Source of the DNA: Mojavia pulchra JT2-VF2
GTDB lineage: Bacteria; Cyanobacteriota; Cyanobacteriia; Cyanobacteriales; Nostocaceae
NCBI GenBank assembly: GCA_019359325.1
Contig: JAHHHN010000009.1
Location: 124,001-188,000 of the forward strand
Direction: 5' to 3'
Length of the DNA stretch: 64,000 nt
Position numbers and translations under genes: made by a program. Shown here one piece after another: positions 9,676 through 18,035 of this stretch. Each line of letters opens with the position of its first letter. Positions within the stretch are counted from its first letter, which is position 1. The notes beneath the pieces were generated by a model that did no database searches, had not been told where the DNA came from, and saw only the letters and a list, made by a program, of their open reading frames with translations.

Positions 9676-9801
9676 AAAGGATGAAGGGTAAAAGTTTTAT
9701 GCCTGGAGGAACGCAAAGATACAGCAAGGTTTTTCCAGTCCACGGATGAATCCGTGAGGAATGCTTGAGACTTCATGCTTTACCCTTCATCCTTCATTCT
9801 T
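9676..9801. repeat. Inverted repeat downstream of hsp20
   Basis: The arms AAAGGATGAAGGGTAAAAG (near 9676) and GCTTTACCCTTCATCCTT (near 9778) flank about 85 bp. Inside, CCACGGATGAATCCGTGAGG forms a second small hairpin. There is no ORF inside. It may help end hsp20 transcription but also resembles a decayed miniature element. Confidence 0.5.
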
Positions 9802-10075
9802 GATGTTTGCACTGGAGTAAGTTGCTAATTATCTTTGTTCTACCAATTCCTGTTTCGACGGGTCGGCATGGGCTGCTGCAACCCCGTGTACTGATTGATT
9901 ACCACAAATGATATCGATTATACACCAATCAGCTATTTCCGGCACTGTCAACCGCGCCAAACTAGTTACCCGGATTTCTCACCACATCTCTCAAAGCCTG
10001 CGCTTGTGCAGGGGAGAGTTATTGTATAAGAAGCGATCAATCGCGTCTGTACTTTCCCCTCTGCCCCTCTGCCCC
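9802..10075. other. Intergenic region, nothing recognised
   Basis: About 270 bp between the inverted repeat after hsp20 and the PAS remnant. No ORF, hairpin terminator or known motif was identified. A simple repeat, 'ccctctgcccctctgcccctc', lies near 10055. Confidence 0.5.
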
Positions 10076-10381
10076 TCAAGCTTGTGAGAAATGCGGGGTT
10101 AATGTTGTTTGATAGTTCCGTGATGAAGCTAAAATACCACTAGCTCGAGCCAAAAAACGCTGTTGAATCGGGTAGTAATTAACTGACCAATATCGCTGCT
10201 GGCCTGGTACTGTAGGTGTTTCATCACTCGCTTCTTGAGCAACAATCGATTCTTTTGTCATCGCCACATGACGAAAAGCTTCCATAATTTCCGCGCCTAC
10301 TCCAGGTAGCAGTTCAGCGACAGTCTTACCAATATGAGCTTCTTGAGGCAGACCATTAATCTCGGCTAAGGCCTCATTCAA
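10076..10381 (-). pseudogene. Truncated PAS-domain fragment
   Basis: About 101 codons encode the N-terminal half of a PAS fold: LNEALAEINGLPQEAHIGKTVAELLPG, then GQQRYWSVNYYPIQ (given in parts). The PAS similarity also extends upstream of the only usable start (TTG at 10381): codons for GKLW precede it in frame, with a stop about ten codons further up. After YYPIQ the expected core strand and the 'EITERK' linker are replaced by unrelated sequence. The fragment overlaps the end of the XRE gene by eight bases. I read it as the remnant of a larger PAS sensor kinase. Confidence 0.6.
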
Positions 10382-10655
10382 CCATAGTTTGCCTAACTTC
10401 AGTAGTCACAGTTTCTGCTCCTCTTAGTTGAAAATACTTGGCTAACAGATCCTCACCAGGGTCGCCCATCTGGTGTAGTAGCTCTTCAATCTGTTTCATA
10501 GCCAATGGAGAAGGTCGCACCCGTCCGTTTTCCCAACGGTTGATACTGTGGAACGAAACCCCTAGCATTGCTGCCAATTTAACCTGTGAAAGTTTGAGGC
10601 GCTGCCGAGTCTCAAAAATTAAATGTGCAACCTCTAACTGTTCGTTTTCAGGCAT
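10374..10655 (-). CDS. XRE-family helix-turn-helix transcriptional regulator
   Basis: 93 residues. An HTH_3/XRE domain covers about 9-65, with RQRLKLSQVKLAAMLGVSF as helices 1-2 and HSINRWENGR as the recognition helix, followed by PSPLAMKQIEEL. It is a small cytoplasmic DNA-binding protein without an effector domain. The last 28 residues are helical and then degenerate (TVTTEVRQTMVE). The gene runs into a PAS-domain fragment in another frame. The original gene may have been a longer XRE-plus-sensor unit, with the present C-terminus made by rearrangement. The target is unknown; autoregulation is typical of the family. Confidence 0.75.
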   Translation of the reverse strand: MPENEQLEVAHLIFETRQRLKLSQVKLAAMLGVSFHSINRWENGRVRPSPLAMKQIEELLHQMGDPGEDLLAKYFQLRGAETVTTEVRQTMVE

Positions 10656-11141
10656 AAAGCAATTTTACTTTTAATTTTTAATTAGATATTTGACTATAGC
10701 ATCTGCTATAACTATCGCAAAATCTATCATAAGTTATACGAGGTGGAGAGAGCAAAGGTACACCAAATGTAAATTATGCTTAAACATTTAGTGAGCATAG
10801 CTTTTAATATCTAGTAGGCTGGTCATTTGGCTAGCATCAAACGGCATTGCTATGAAAGAATAATGTTTCAAGGTGAAATTTTGCACCAAGATACAACAGA
10901 CCTAAATAGGATATGAAGCAGTTTAGAGCCAAAATCTTGCTTGTATGGCAGATAATTTTTGTTCACCAACTAAATGAAATTTTTGTTATAACAGCACCTC
11001 TGAGGTAGAAAGTTGTAAACATCCTACTTTATAGGCAAAAAAGGGACAATTTCAACAAAAATGGCAAGTTGATACACACTGATGTAATTTCATTTGGTTG
11101 AATAGCTATATTGATAAGACGGAAATTCACAACTCGTTATT
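10656..11141. other. Intergenic region
   Basis: About 490 bp between the divergent XRE gene and the zinc-ribbon gene. It is AT-rich. No ORF, inverted repeat or recognisable RNA was found. It should contain both promoters; an AT-rich stretch before 11142 is consistent with this. Confidence 0.5.
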
Positions 11142-11387
11142 ATGGTTAGTAAGTTAGTTGACGTTAGAGAATATACTGTCAGAGCACATAAAAGAGAGAT
11201 TCACACTCGTGTTTTTCACTTTGTCTGTAAGCAGTGTAATGAGACAACAAAACGCGAGACTTTCGGGCCTCGACCGTTATATTGTGAGCAATGTCGCCCT
11301 CCCCAAGCGCCAAAAAAACCACAACAGCAAGCTAGAAAAGCAAAACCTAGACCGATGTCTTACAAAAGCAACACTGATTTGGATTGA
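11142..11387 (+). CDS. Small zinc-ribbon protein of unknown function
   Basis: 81 residues with two CxxC knuckles (Cys29/Cys32 and Cys48/Cys51) separated by 15 residues, as in a rubredoxin-like zinc ribbon. The N-terminus is basic ([11 protein letters not shown]) and the tail is Pro/Gln/Lys rich ([18 protein letters not shown]), suggesting nucleic-acid or protein binding. The next gene starts 10 bp after its stop on the same strand, so the two are probably co-transcribed. A shifted-frame ORF at 11158-11391 is a shadow. I do not recognise a named family. Confidence 0.7.
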   Translation: MVSKLVDVREYTVRAHKREIHTRVFHFVCKQCNETTKRETFGPRPLYCEQCRPPQAPKKPQQQARKAKPRPMSYKSNTDLD

Positions 11388-11397
11388 TTGAAGCCTT

Positions 11398-12423
11398 ATG
11401 ACTCTCAAGGGACAGTTAGAACCACCTCCCGGCACTTTCCTCTCTCCATTGTTGGAATTACGAGACTACTATGCTCGCATGGTAGAAGAGTACGAAAGCT
11501 TATACACGCAGGCGCGATCGCAGCTCAATCATGTAGAAGCTTTGTTGTCTCATTGGTCAGCATCAGATAATAACAGCCAGCTTTTAACAGTTGATGTGGC
11601 TCATGAGACACTTAGTTCTCCCCCGCAAGAAACATTATCGTCTGATGGCATTTCGGCTATTGATTTAGTGGAGTCTAGTCAGTCTGAACTCCAAGACTCA
11701 GACAACTTGGAGATAGATAATTCCTCATCTGCGGCGACGGATACAAACGAGTACGAACCTGTAATTACAACCCCTATTATAGAAACCATCCCTGAAGACA
11801 GAGATAACTCAATCAAGGGTACAGACATCCCGATGCTACCGGAGTATCAAAACACTCTGACTCGGATGGAAGCGATCAAAAAGCTATTGCAAGAACATAG
11901 TGGCACCGTGTGTCATATAGATTTTATAGTGCGATCGCTTTATGGAGAGTTAGAGCCGTCTATCTTCAAAGTAGTTAAAGGTAGAGTCCAATCCTCACTG
12001 ACACAGGGTAAGGAGAGGAGTAGCTGGTTTGCTATTCCCGACGAACCTGGTTGTTATACTCTGGATTTAAGTTTGTTAACGTCAAGTAATAGTCGCTCAA
12101 AGACTCTCAAACAGAAACAAAAGAAACCTCTGATACTTCCTAAGACAAAAATAGTACCGATGCTTAGAATATTTGAGGGTCAATTTTTAATTGATGCCAT
12201 CTCCTCTCTCTTAAAGCAAAATTCGGGAAAAATTTTTACAGTAGCGGAAGTTATCAGTGGACTTTATGGTGAACTAGATTCTGAGGAAGTTAGAGAAATT
12301 AAAAGCAAGGTACTGAATGAATTATCGAGGGGTTATCGAACAGGGCGATTCTCTAGAGTTCCTGAAAAAGTCGGTCTGTATACTTGGGATACCAATTTGA
12401 TGCTGGAGAAAAGTCCAGGCTAA
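11398..12423 (+). CDS. Uncharacterised protein with two winged-helix-like repeats
   Basis: 341 residues. Residues 15-50 look like a coiled coil (LLELRDYYARMVEEYESLY). Residues 60-150 are acidic, Ser/Asp/Glu-rich and probably disordered. Two homologous ~65-residue units follow, at about 160-225 and 262-330. Both have the pattern LLxxxSGxxxxxxxVxxxLYGEL...K..V...L..G...G.(W/F)..(I/V)P...G.Y..D. The spacing and the final aromatic strand resemble HARE-HTH/HB1-type winged helices, so DNA binding is a reasonable inference, not a demonstrated family match. The upstream zinc-ribbon gene is 10 bp away. The start ATG at 11398 is the first in frame. Confidence 0.7.
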   Translation: MTLKGQLEPPPGTFLSPLLELRDYYARMVEEYESLYTQARSQLNHVEALLSHWSASDNNSQLLTVDVAHETLSSPPQETLSSDGISAIDLVESSQSELQDSDNLEIDNSSSAATDTNEYEPVITTPIIETIPEDRDNSIKGTDIPMLPEYQNTLTRMEAIKKLLQEHSGTVCHIDFIVRSLYGELEPSIFKVVKGRVQSSLTQGKERSSWFAIPDEPGCYTLDLSLLTSSNSRSKTLKQKQKKPLILPKTKIVPMLRIFEGQFLIDAISSLLKQNSGKIFTVAEVISGLYGELDSEEVREIKSKVLNELSRGYRTGRFSRVPEKVGLYTWDTNLMLEKSPG

Positions 12424-12705
12424 AACATCTGTGTTTATTCAGTAAGCATCTACATCTGATTCGGAAAATGATTTGCTTTTAGACAACCATCAGATTCCAT
12501 ATCTTGTACCAGTAGCCTGCCAACAATATCGACGGCTAGAGACGGACACGGTGAGACAGCGCTCTTAGTAAGGTTTCCCCCTGAGCGACTGACCTGAGCG
12601 CAGTGTAAAGCCTCCGGCATAGCTTCGCTTAGAGCGAGGAACGAGCGTCACCCCGAAGGGCGACACGGAGAAATTACTTGGATTAATTCTCCGTGTGGCC
12701 ACGTC

Positions 12706-12819
12706 ATATCAAGTTCGGATAATTAGTTATAATTCCCGCATCTGTGCAAAAACGTAAAAACCCTTTCTTCCCCTGCTCCCTGCGGTCTTAATGATAAGTC
12801 TTTAACCGAACACGATATC
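12706..12819. mobile_element. Possible MITE with GATATC...GTTCGG ends
   Basis: The left end ATATCAAGTTCGGATAA and the right end, read inversely, GATATCGTGTTCGGTTAA, form imperfect terminal inverted repeats of about 20 bp around about 75 bp. A similar sequence, GATATCGTATCCGATTAA, occurs alone at about 32139, next to the ureohydrolase gene. No target duplication was identified. Confidence 0.45.
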
Positions 12820-12901
12820 ATTCCTAACCCTGCATTTGTAAAGACTTTATTTAACATGAATTCGACAAACCTCTCCCACCCAACCTCCCTCTCCTCGCAG
12901 G

Positions 12902-13067
12902 CTACGGTGTACACACATCTCTGTACTAAACCGAAATCATTGTAGATCCGTCATTATCCTCCGATAAATTGGAGGATAATGACGGATTTTAGCCCCCCTT
13001 GGAAAGGGGGGTTGGGGGGATCAAAAGCCTGTGGGACAACTCTCAAAGACTTGTGTGTACACCGTAG
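12902..13067 (+). mobile_element. 166-bp MITE, copy 1
   Basis: It runs from CTACGGTGTACACACAT to TTGTGTGTACACCGTAG, which are nearly perfect terminal inverted repeats. Inside, CGTCATTATCCTCCGAT/ATTGGAGGATAATGACG forms a second inverted repeat, followed by a 'cccccctt...aaggggggttgggggg' tract. The copy at 27541-27706 has the same 166-bp length in the opposite orientation and is nearly identical. Too short to code for a transposase, so it would be mobilised in trans. Confidence 0.8.
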
Positions 13068-13438
13068 CCTTGTAGGAGAGAGGTTTAGAGAGAGGTCAAA
13101 ATTATAATGCATCAAACTCACATCTATTTATGAAAAGTTACTTTATAAAACAAGCCTGCTATTTAAAGCACCAAACATAATTAAGCGTATAAAAAATACT
13201 TTATCTGAAATTTATACATTATTGTATAGCTTTTATAAAGCCTTTATGCCATTTCAGAATAAACACTTAGATAATGAAAGAATATCTACGAAGATTAAAG
13301 CAAAGATGTCCATGTTTATTAGTAGCGAAAGCAAATATAAATAATGGAATTTATATTTGTCATTCCTAATGCCTGCAAGCCATTAGGAAAAATTGTAGAT
13401 GGTGCAAGTCAAAAGATTCTTAATTTTGTGAGAAAGAC

Positions 13439-14122
13439 ATGAATTTCAAAACTATAGCTTGTGGAATAGCTTTAACTTGTGGTGCATTTGCTTTAAGTAG
13501 CACCCTAAATGTGTCACCAGCTCAAGCAGTATCGATTAATGGAATACTCAACGTTGCTGGAAGTGGTTACTTTGCTAACGGGCCTGAGAAAACGCCAGCG
13601 GCTACAGACACAATTAAATTTAGTACCCCAGGGACAAAACCCATAGTAGACTCTAAAGTTACGGCATCATCAACAGGCTTTTTTGCTAGTTACACAGGGC
13701 AAATTGTAAGCATATCTGATATTGATCTAACTCTCAATGGAACACCTACTACAACAGCAACAGGATCAATAGCTAATTACATAGGAAGTGCAACAAATCC
13801 ATTCATTAAATTTAGTGATGGACTGATTTTTGATATACAGAATCCCTTAAATGTCATAAAAACATCCTTGACTAGTACATCTACAAAATCTGCTTACGGT
13901 GTGCTTCCATCATTCACTGGATACTTTAGAAAAGGTGATTCCGTGCTAGGTGAAGGGCTATTGACTGTGAACCAAATCAAACAAAATGGTTCATTCTCAC
14001 TAACTGCTGAAGCAGTTCCCGAACCATTGACTATCTTAGGTTCAGCAACAGCCTTAGGATTAGGAGCTGCCTTGAAAAAGAAATATGCTAAGAAGCAGAA
14101 TAAAGAAAAAGCAGTAGCTTAA
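13439..14122 (+). CDS. PEP-CTERM sorting-domain exported protein
   Basis: 227 residues. It has an N-terminal Sec signal peptide (basic MNFK, hydrophobic core 5-22, cleavage likely after SPAQA at about 30). The mature part is Thr/Ser/Gly-rich and predicted to be beta, with no catalytic motif seen. The C-terminus has the PEP-CTERM tripartite signal: VPEP at about 194, a hydrophobic helix (LTILGSATALGLGAAL) and a basic tail (KKKYAKKQNKEKA). Such proteins are exported and processed by an exosortase, often in exopolysaccharide-producing bacteria. A glycosyltransferase cluster follows immediately. No exosortase gene is in the window. Confidence 0.87.
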   Translation: MNFKTIACGIALTCGAFALSSTLNVSPAQAVSINGILNVAGSGYFANGPEKTPAATDTIKFSTPGTKPIVDSKVTASSTGFFASYTGQIVSISDIDLTLNGTPTTTATGSIANYIGSATNPFIKFSDGLIFDIQNPLNVIKTSLTSTSTKSAYGVLPSFTGYFRKGDSVLGEGLLTVNQIKQNGSFSLTAEAVPEPLTILGSATALGLGAALKKKYAKKQNKEKAVA

Positions 14123-14124
14123 TC

Positions 14125-14161
14125 AAAGTTTTCAATTACTCACAGTGTAATTGAAAACTTT
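14125..14161. terminator. Terminator-like hairpin after the PEP-CTERM gene
   Basis: The 15-bp arms AAAGTTTTCAATTAC and GTAATTGAAAACTTT flank a 7-nt loop just after the stop codon at 14122. There is no long T run, but the stem itself ends in AT-rich sequence. Confidence 0.6.
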
Positions 14162-14207
14162 CAAGTGCTGAATGATTATTATATCGCACTGATAATTATT
14201 TGATAAT

Positions 14208-14241
14208 AAGGATGAATTATAAAGTCTAAAAATTCATCCTT
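14208..14241. terminator. Second hairpin between convergent genes
   Basis: The 11-bp arms AAGGATGAATT and AATTCATCCTT lie 20 bp before the stop codon of the convergent GT4 gene. It may end that gene's transcript. Confidence 0.5.
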
Positions 14242-14261
14242 CGTATTTTATATGAGCTGTA

Positions 14262-15503
14262 CTATCTACTTCCAAGACAAACTTGTTCATAATGTTGCCC
14301 AGCGATATCCCATGTAAATTCTGTTTCTACTAATTGCCTACCATTACGAGACAACTTATCTCGTAGTTCTGGGTGATCAAATAGTTGACTAATAGCAATG
14401 ACATACTCTGCCGGTTCATTTGCTCGTAATGCTCGTAGTGGTATACCAGCACCATCTACTGCTAGCCCTTCTAAACCGCGATCGCTGGCAACTATAGGCA
14501 CACCAGCTGCCATTGCTTCTAGAGTTTTATTTTTAATTCCAAAACCTGTCCGCATCGGCACAACGCAGACAGTTGATTTGTGTAAGTATTCCACCATTGA
14601 AGGTACACGCCCAGTAACAGTAATACCTGGTTGTTGTTTAAGTGCTAAAACTTCCGGTGCAGGATGAGAACCAACAATCTCAAAAGTTGTATCGGGATAA
14701 GATTTCTGAATCGCTGGCAACACTTGTTTGCTAAAGAAGCACACCGCATCAATGTTTGCTAAATTATCCATTGCGCCGATAAAAATTAAGCGATGTCCCC
14801 CCAGATCGGCAGTGCGGTTGGGAAAAGAAACTAAATCTACGCCATTAGGAATGACAGTGATTTCACTGTTGGGGTTGAATTCTTGGATCTGATTTTTATC
14901 TTCTTGTGTTGTCACCACAATTGCAGAAAATTTTGAGCAGTAGCTTTGCTCATAACGGCGTAAAAGCGGCAGACTAATTTTATCTCTCAGGGTATTTTCG
15001 GAAATACCAGTTGCTAGCTGATTGCGACAAGTACCGTATACAGAGCTATGAATATTAACTATGGTTTTTAGCTGTTGCTGAAAATGAGGGCGCACATAAA
15101 TCTCATTAACGCTATGTTCGCAGGTAATAACATCATATTTTCCCGCCTGTACAACGTTATCAATCCATTCTTGCATTTCACTTGAATAGCGGTTGAGTAC
15201 ACTTGGTGGTGTCCCCTGTTGCAAAAATGAACTAAAGCGCTGCATTTTCTGGAATATTCCTGCGGAAGTTCCCGAATCTAAAGGACGTTCAAAAATCACT
15301 AGACGATCCACACAATCTTGCAATCCTGCTATTTCTGCATCCGTGACATTGCGATCGCCCAACCCTCCGTAGCCATCGCGTTGAGTCACGAGGGTAACAG
15401 TATGGCGTTGGCTTAAGTACTTAAGTAAATTAAACGTCCTCACTTGTGTTCCCCCTCGCGTTGGTGGGTAGGGAAACGTAGAAGATAGCATTAAGATATT
15501 CAT
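14262..15503 (-). CDS. GT4-family glycosyltransferase (GT-B fold)
   Basis: 413 residues. The N-terminal Rossmann domain starts MLSSTFPYPPTRGGTQVR, with the Gly-rich acceptor loop near residue 17. The C-terminal donor-binding domain contains LIFIGAMDNLANIDAV, VTGRVPSMVEYLHKS, PMRTGFGIKNKTLEAMAAG and PIVASDRGLEGL, the EX7E-like nucleotide-sugar region of GT4 enzymes. It should transfer a hexose from an NDP- or lipid-activated donor during extracellular polysaccharide or glycolipid synthesis, at the cytoplasmic face. It converges on the PEP-CTERM gene and is divergent from the next three glycan genes. The donor and acceptor cannot be told from sequence. Confidence 0.9.
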   Translation of the reverse strand: MNILMLSSTFPYPPTRGGTQVRTFNLLKYLSQRHTVTLVTQRDGYGGLGDRNVTDAEIAGLQDCVDRLVIFERPLDSGTSAGIFQKMQRFSSFLQQGTPPSVLNRYSSEMQEWIDNVVQAGKYDVITCEHSVNEIYVRPHFQQQLKTIVNIHSSVYGTCRNQLATGISENTLRDKISLPLLRRYEQSYCSKFSAIVVTTQEDKNQIQEFNPNSEITVIPNGVDLVSFPNRTADLGGHRLIFIGAMDNLANIDAVCFFSKQVLPAIQKSYPDTTFEIVGSHPAPEVLALKQQPGITVTGRVPSMVEYLHKSTVCVVPMRTGFGIKNKTLEAMAAGVPIVASDRGLEGLAVDGAGIPLRALRANEPAEYVIAISQLFDHPELRDKLSRNGRQLVETEFTWDIAGQHYEQVCLGSR

Positions 15504-15970
15504 ACAAATTATCTCTAGGAATTATACGAAATCAAGCGGTGATATATATACAATGGCTTCTGCCAACGCTTGTTGTCATCATGAATATCCCTTATATAGG
15601 TTTTATAAAGTTTTCATAAATTAAAGCAAATAAGAAGCTAGATACTGATTGACTTCTAACATCATGAATTTATGGTATATCCCAGAAGAACTATTGTTTT
15701 TCTGGGAATTTGTATGGCAAGATGTAAACTTAGCTAAAGTATATAAGTTAATTAAATGTTCTTAAATACTCTATGAAAAATTTAGTAGTAAGGCAACTGC
15801 TATTAAGGATGGGATGAGCTTAATTTAATATTTACCTGTGAAAAAGAAAATAAAATATCGAATCTCAGATTTAAAGGTTAACTAAATTGAAAAAATCCGA
15901 TAGTAGTAAATAAAAGATAAACCTAGTTATTTGAGTTACTAAATAATTGGAGACGAAAGGACTTAACAAA
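15504..15970. other. Divergent intergenic region with a hairpin
   Basis: About 470 bp of AT-rich DNA between the divergent GT4 gene and the glycan cluster. An inverted repeat with arms TCCCAGAA (15680) and TTCTGGGA (15700) has a 12-nt spacer. It may be an operator for one of the two promoters. No gene is seen. Confidence 0.45.
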
Positions 15971-16990
15971 ATGAAGGATTTCGGTATTTACACCCTGGCT
16001 AACGATGTAGTCTATGACCAATTGGTTGCTTTGCTAAATAGTATTGAGGTGAATGTTGGACGAGATATTCCTGTTTGTGTGATTCCTTATAATGAGCAAT
16101 TAGACTTAGTTAAGCAGGAACTGAAATCTAGAAATAATGTCACACTTTTTGAAAATTGGGAAGCAATTAGATGCTGGGACAAATTTGTAAATCAGCTTTG
16201 GGATACTCACCCAAGGGCAAATGATTCAAAATTAACTCGCCCTGGTTGGTATAAAGGCTTCGTACATAGGAAATTTGCAGCTTTTAATGGCGATTTTAAG
16301 AGATTTGTCTTTTATGATGCTGACAGCCTAGCAATGAAGCCAATTGATGACATATTTGAAAAGCTGGACAATTATGATCTAGTATTTAATGATTGGGAAC
16401 ACGCTAAACCTAGAGCTTACACCGAACTAAATATTGATGCAATTGAGAGTGTCACACAGTTCACAGAAGCTGATTTACGTCCCAAAATTCATTGTGATAG
16501 TTTTTTTGGCTCTAAACAATTCCTTTTTGGAAGCGAAGATTTAAATTTTTTGAAAGAGCGATGGATTGAAAAGCACGAGTCTGAATGGATTCGTGCGAGT
16601 TCTTGGTGGTCTAGTTCTGGTTTATTCAGTTATATAACCTTATATGGTAACCACCCAATATTTAACTTTACACTCAGCCCTAATGGTCAAGATAGAACTG
16701 GTAACTGTGCTAATGCGGATTCTTTTGTGAATATTAATAATGTTCTCTATAACCAAGATGGATTAAAACCAATTCATCGGATTCATTACATGAGTTATTC
16801 GTCTAGCGATTTTTCTCGTTTATGCCAAGGCGAAGATGTGAACATACGCTACAGAGATGAATTTTTGCATTATCGTTTTCTGAGACAACCAGAACAAAGA
16901 CCAAAACAGTTAAAACCGCCTAGTATTACTTCACAAACTAATCGTTTTCTACAAAAAATATCCCGGAAATTTAAAACTGTTATATCATGA
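15971..16990 (+). CDS. Npun_R2821/R2823-type putative glycosyltransferase
   Basis: 339 residues from the ATG at 15971. An in-frame TTG at 15947 exists, but AAAGGA lies 9 bp before the ATG and MKDFGIYTLAND is the natural start. The N-terminus resembles GT8-like nucleotide-diphospho-sugar transferases, with FGIYTLANDVVYDQLVALLNS and a DxD-like motif in VFYDADSLA (Asp116/Asp118). The middle has CDSFFGSKQFLFG and SSWWSSSGLFSY. I recall this as a cyanobacterial family named after Nostoc punctiforme proteins, of unproven function but found in glycan gene clusters. No signal peptide or membrane helix is seen. It is followed by two further glycosyltransferase-type genes on the same strand. Confidence 0.8.
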   Translation: MKDFGIYTLANDVVYDQLVALLNSIEVNVGRDIPVCVIPYNEQLDLVKQELKSRNNVTLFENWEAIRCWDKFVNQLWDTHPRANDSKLTRPGWYKGFVHRKFAAFNGDFKRFVFYDADSLAMKPIDDIFEKLDNYDLVFNDWEHAKPRAYTELNIDAIESVTQFTEADLRPKIHCDSFFGSKQFLFGSEDLNFLKERWIEKHESEWIRASSWWSSSGLFSYITLYGNHPIFNFTLSPNGQDRTGNCANADSFVNINNVLYNQDGLKPIHRIHYMSYSSSDFSRLCQGEDVNIRYRDEFLHYRFLRQPEQRPKQLKPPSITSQTNRFLQKISRKFKTVIS

Positions 16991-17206
16991 TTTCTTGTTG
17001 TAAATAATGTACAATCCAAGTTTCAATAAATATTAAGTAAAATGTAAAATTTTATTTTTAAGCCAACGCAGATACCAGAAAGGAAAAGGCTTTTAAGTCG
17101 CTTGACTTCTGTTACATAATTATGTCTTTTTACAGCTTCCTACCTATAAGTTTGTAAAAAGGCTAAATTTGACATTGAAAAATTTTAGTAAATTAGGATA
17201 ATCAAA

Positions 17207-17977
17207 ATGCTTGTTTTTATTATTCCACTCAAAAGCAAACGCATTTCTAAATCCTGGAAAGCTGTATCTGGCTTATTTGAAAGATGTGTAAAATCAATTT
17301 GCAACCAGACTACAAATAAATTTAGAGTTATTGTTGTTTGCAATGAAAAACCTAATATTGAATTTGAGCATCCTCATATCACGTATATTGAGCATGATTT
17401 TTCATTACCAGGATCGGATTATAAAAGTAAAGAATTAGACAGAACACGCAAAATTTTAACTGGATTAATCTATGCTAGGAATTTCAATCCTTCACACATT
17501 ATGTGTGTTGATGCTGATGATTGTGTGAGTAAACATTTAGCAGAGTTTGTAAGTTGTAATCCTCATAGCTGTGGATGGTTGATCAAAAAAGGCTACATTT
17601 ATTCTGACGGAAGTAGACTCATACGTATTATGAGAAAAGGATTTGACAGGTACTGCGGAACAAGCAATATTGTCAAATATGATTTGTATGATATACCCCA
17701 ATATTTAGAAGACGTAGACTATGAGCAATACACAAATATCATATACAATTACTATAATCACAGAGAAATAGCATATACACTGTCTAAAAAAGGATTAATA
17801 ATAGAGACACTACCTTTTATCGGTGCTGTTTACTATGTAAATCATGGTGAAAATATATATTATGGGGTTGAGAATAAAAATGGCAAAATTCCTCTTAAAG
17901 TTAAATTTTTAAGAGTCAAATCTTTATTTGATTATCGATGGTTAACTAACTCACTACGTGATGATTTTGGATTATAA
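17207..17977 (+). CDS. Glycosyltransferase of GT-A type (GT2-like)
   Basis: 256 residues. The N-terminus MLVFIIPLKSKRIS and the first half VCVKSICNQT-like region (KSICNQTTNKFRVIVVCNE) follow the GT2 pattern. The DxD motif is VDADD (102-105), which binds the nucleotide-sugar and metal. The C-terminal half is Tyr/Asn rich with no clear acceptor signature. Codons are AT-rich compared with the ileS region, as often in glycan clusters. The next gene begins 58 bp later on the same strand. Confidence 0.8.
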   Translation: MLVFIIPLKSKRISKSWKAVSGLFERCVKSICNQTTNKFRVIVVCNEKPNIEFEHPHITYIEHDFSLPGSDYKSKELDRTRKILTGLIYARNFNPSHIMCVDADDCVSKHLAEFVSCNPHSCGWLIKKGYIYSDGSRLIRIMRKGFDRYCGTSNIVKYDLYDIPQYLEDVDYEQYTNIIYNYYNHREIAYTLSKKGLIIETLPFIGAVYYVNHGENIYYGVENKNGKIPLKVKFLRVKSLFDYRWLTNSLRDDFGL

Positions 17978-18035
17978 ATTAGCAAAAAATTAAATAAGCT
18001 CATATAATAATGCTCAAAACAAGAGCATTAAAATA

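Larger units (their letters stand above)
12424..13438. other. Intergenic region with two mobile-element remnants
   Basis: About 1 kb without a supported gene. A hairpin with arms CACGGAGAA / TTCTCCGTG lies at about 12665-12697. It is followed by the inverted-repeat element at 12706-12819 and the 166-bp MITE at 12902-13067. The 63-codon ORF at 12723-12914 spans both elements and is not a gene. The last ~370 bp are AT-rich and should hold the promoter of the PEP-CTERM gene. Confidence 0.6.

Noticed and set aside
12723-12914. 63-codon minus-strand ORF
   Set aside because: It spans the ends of two mobile elements and has no recognisable content.
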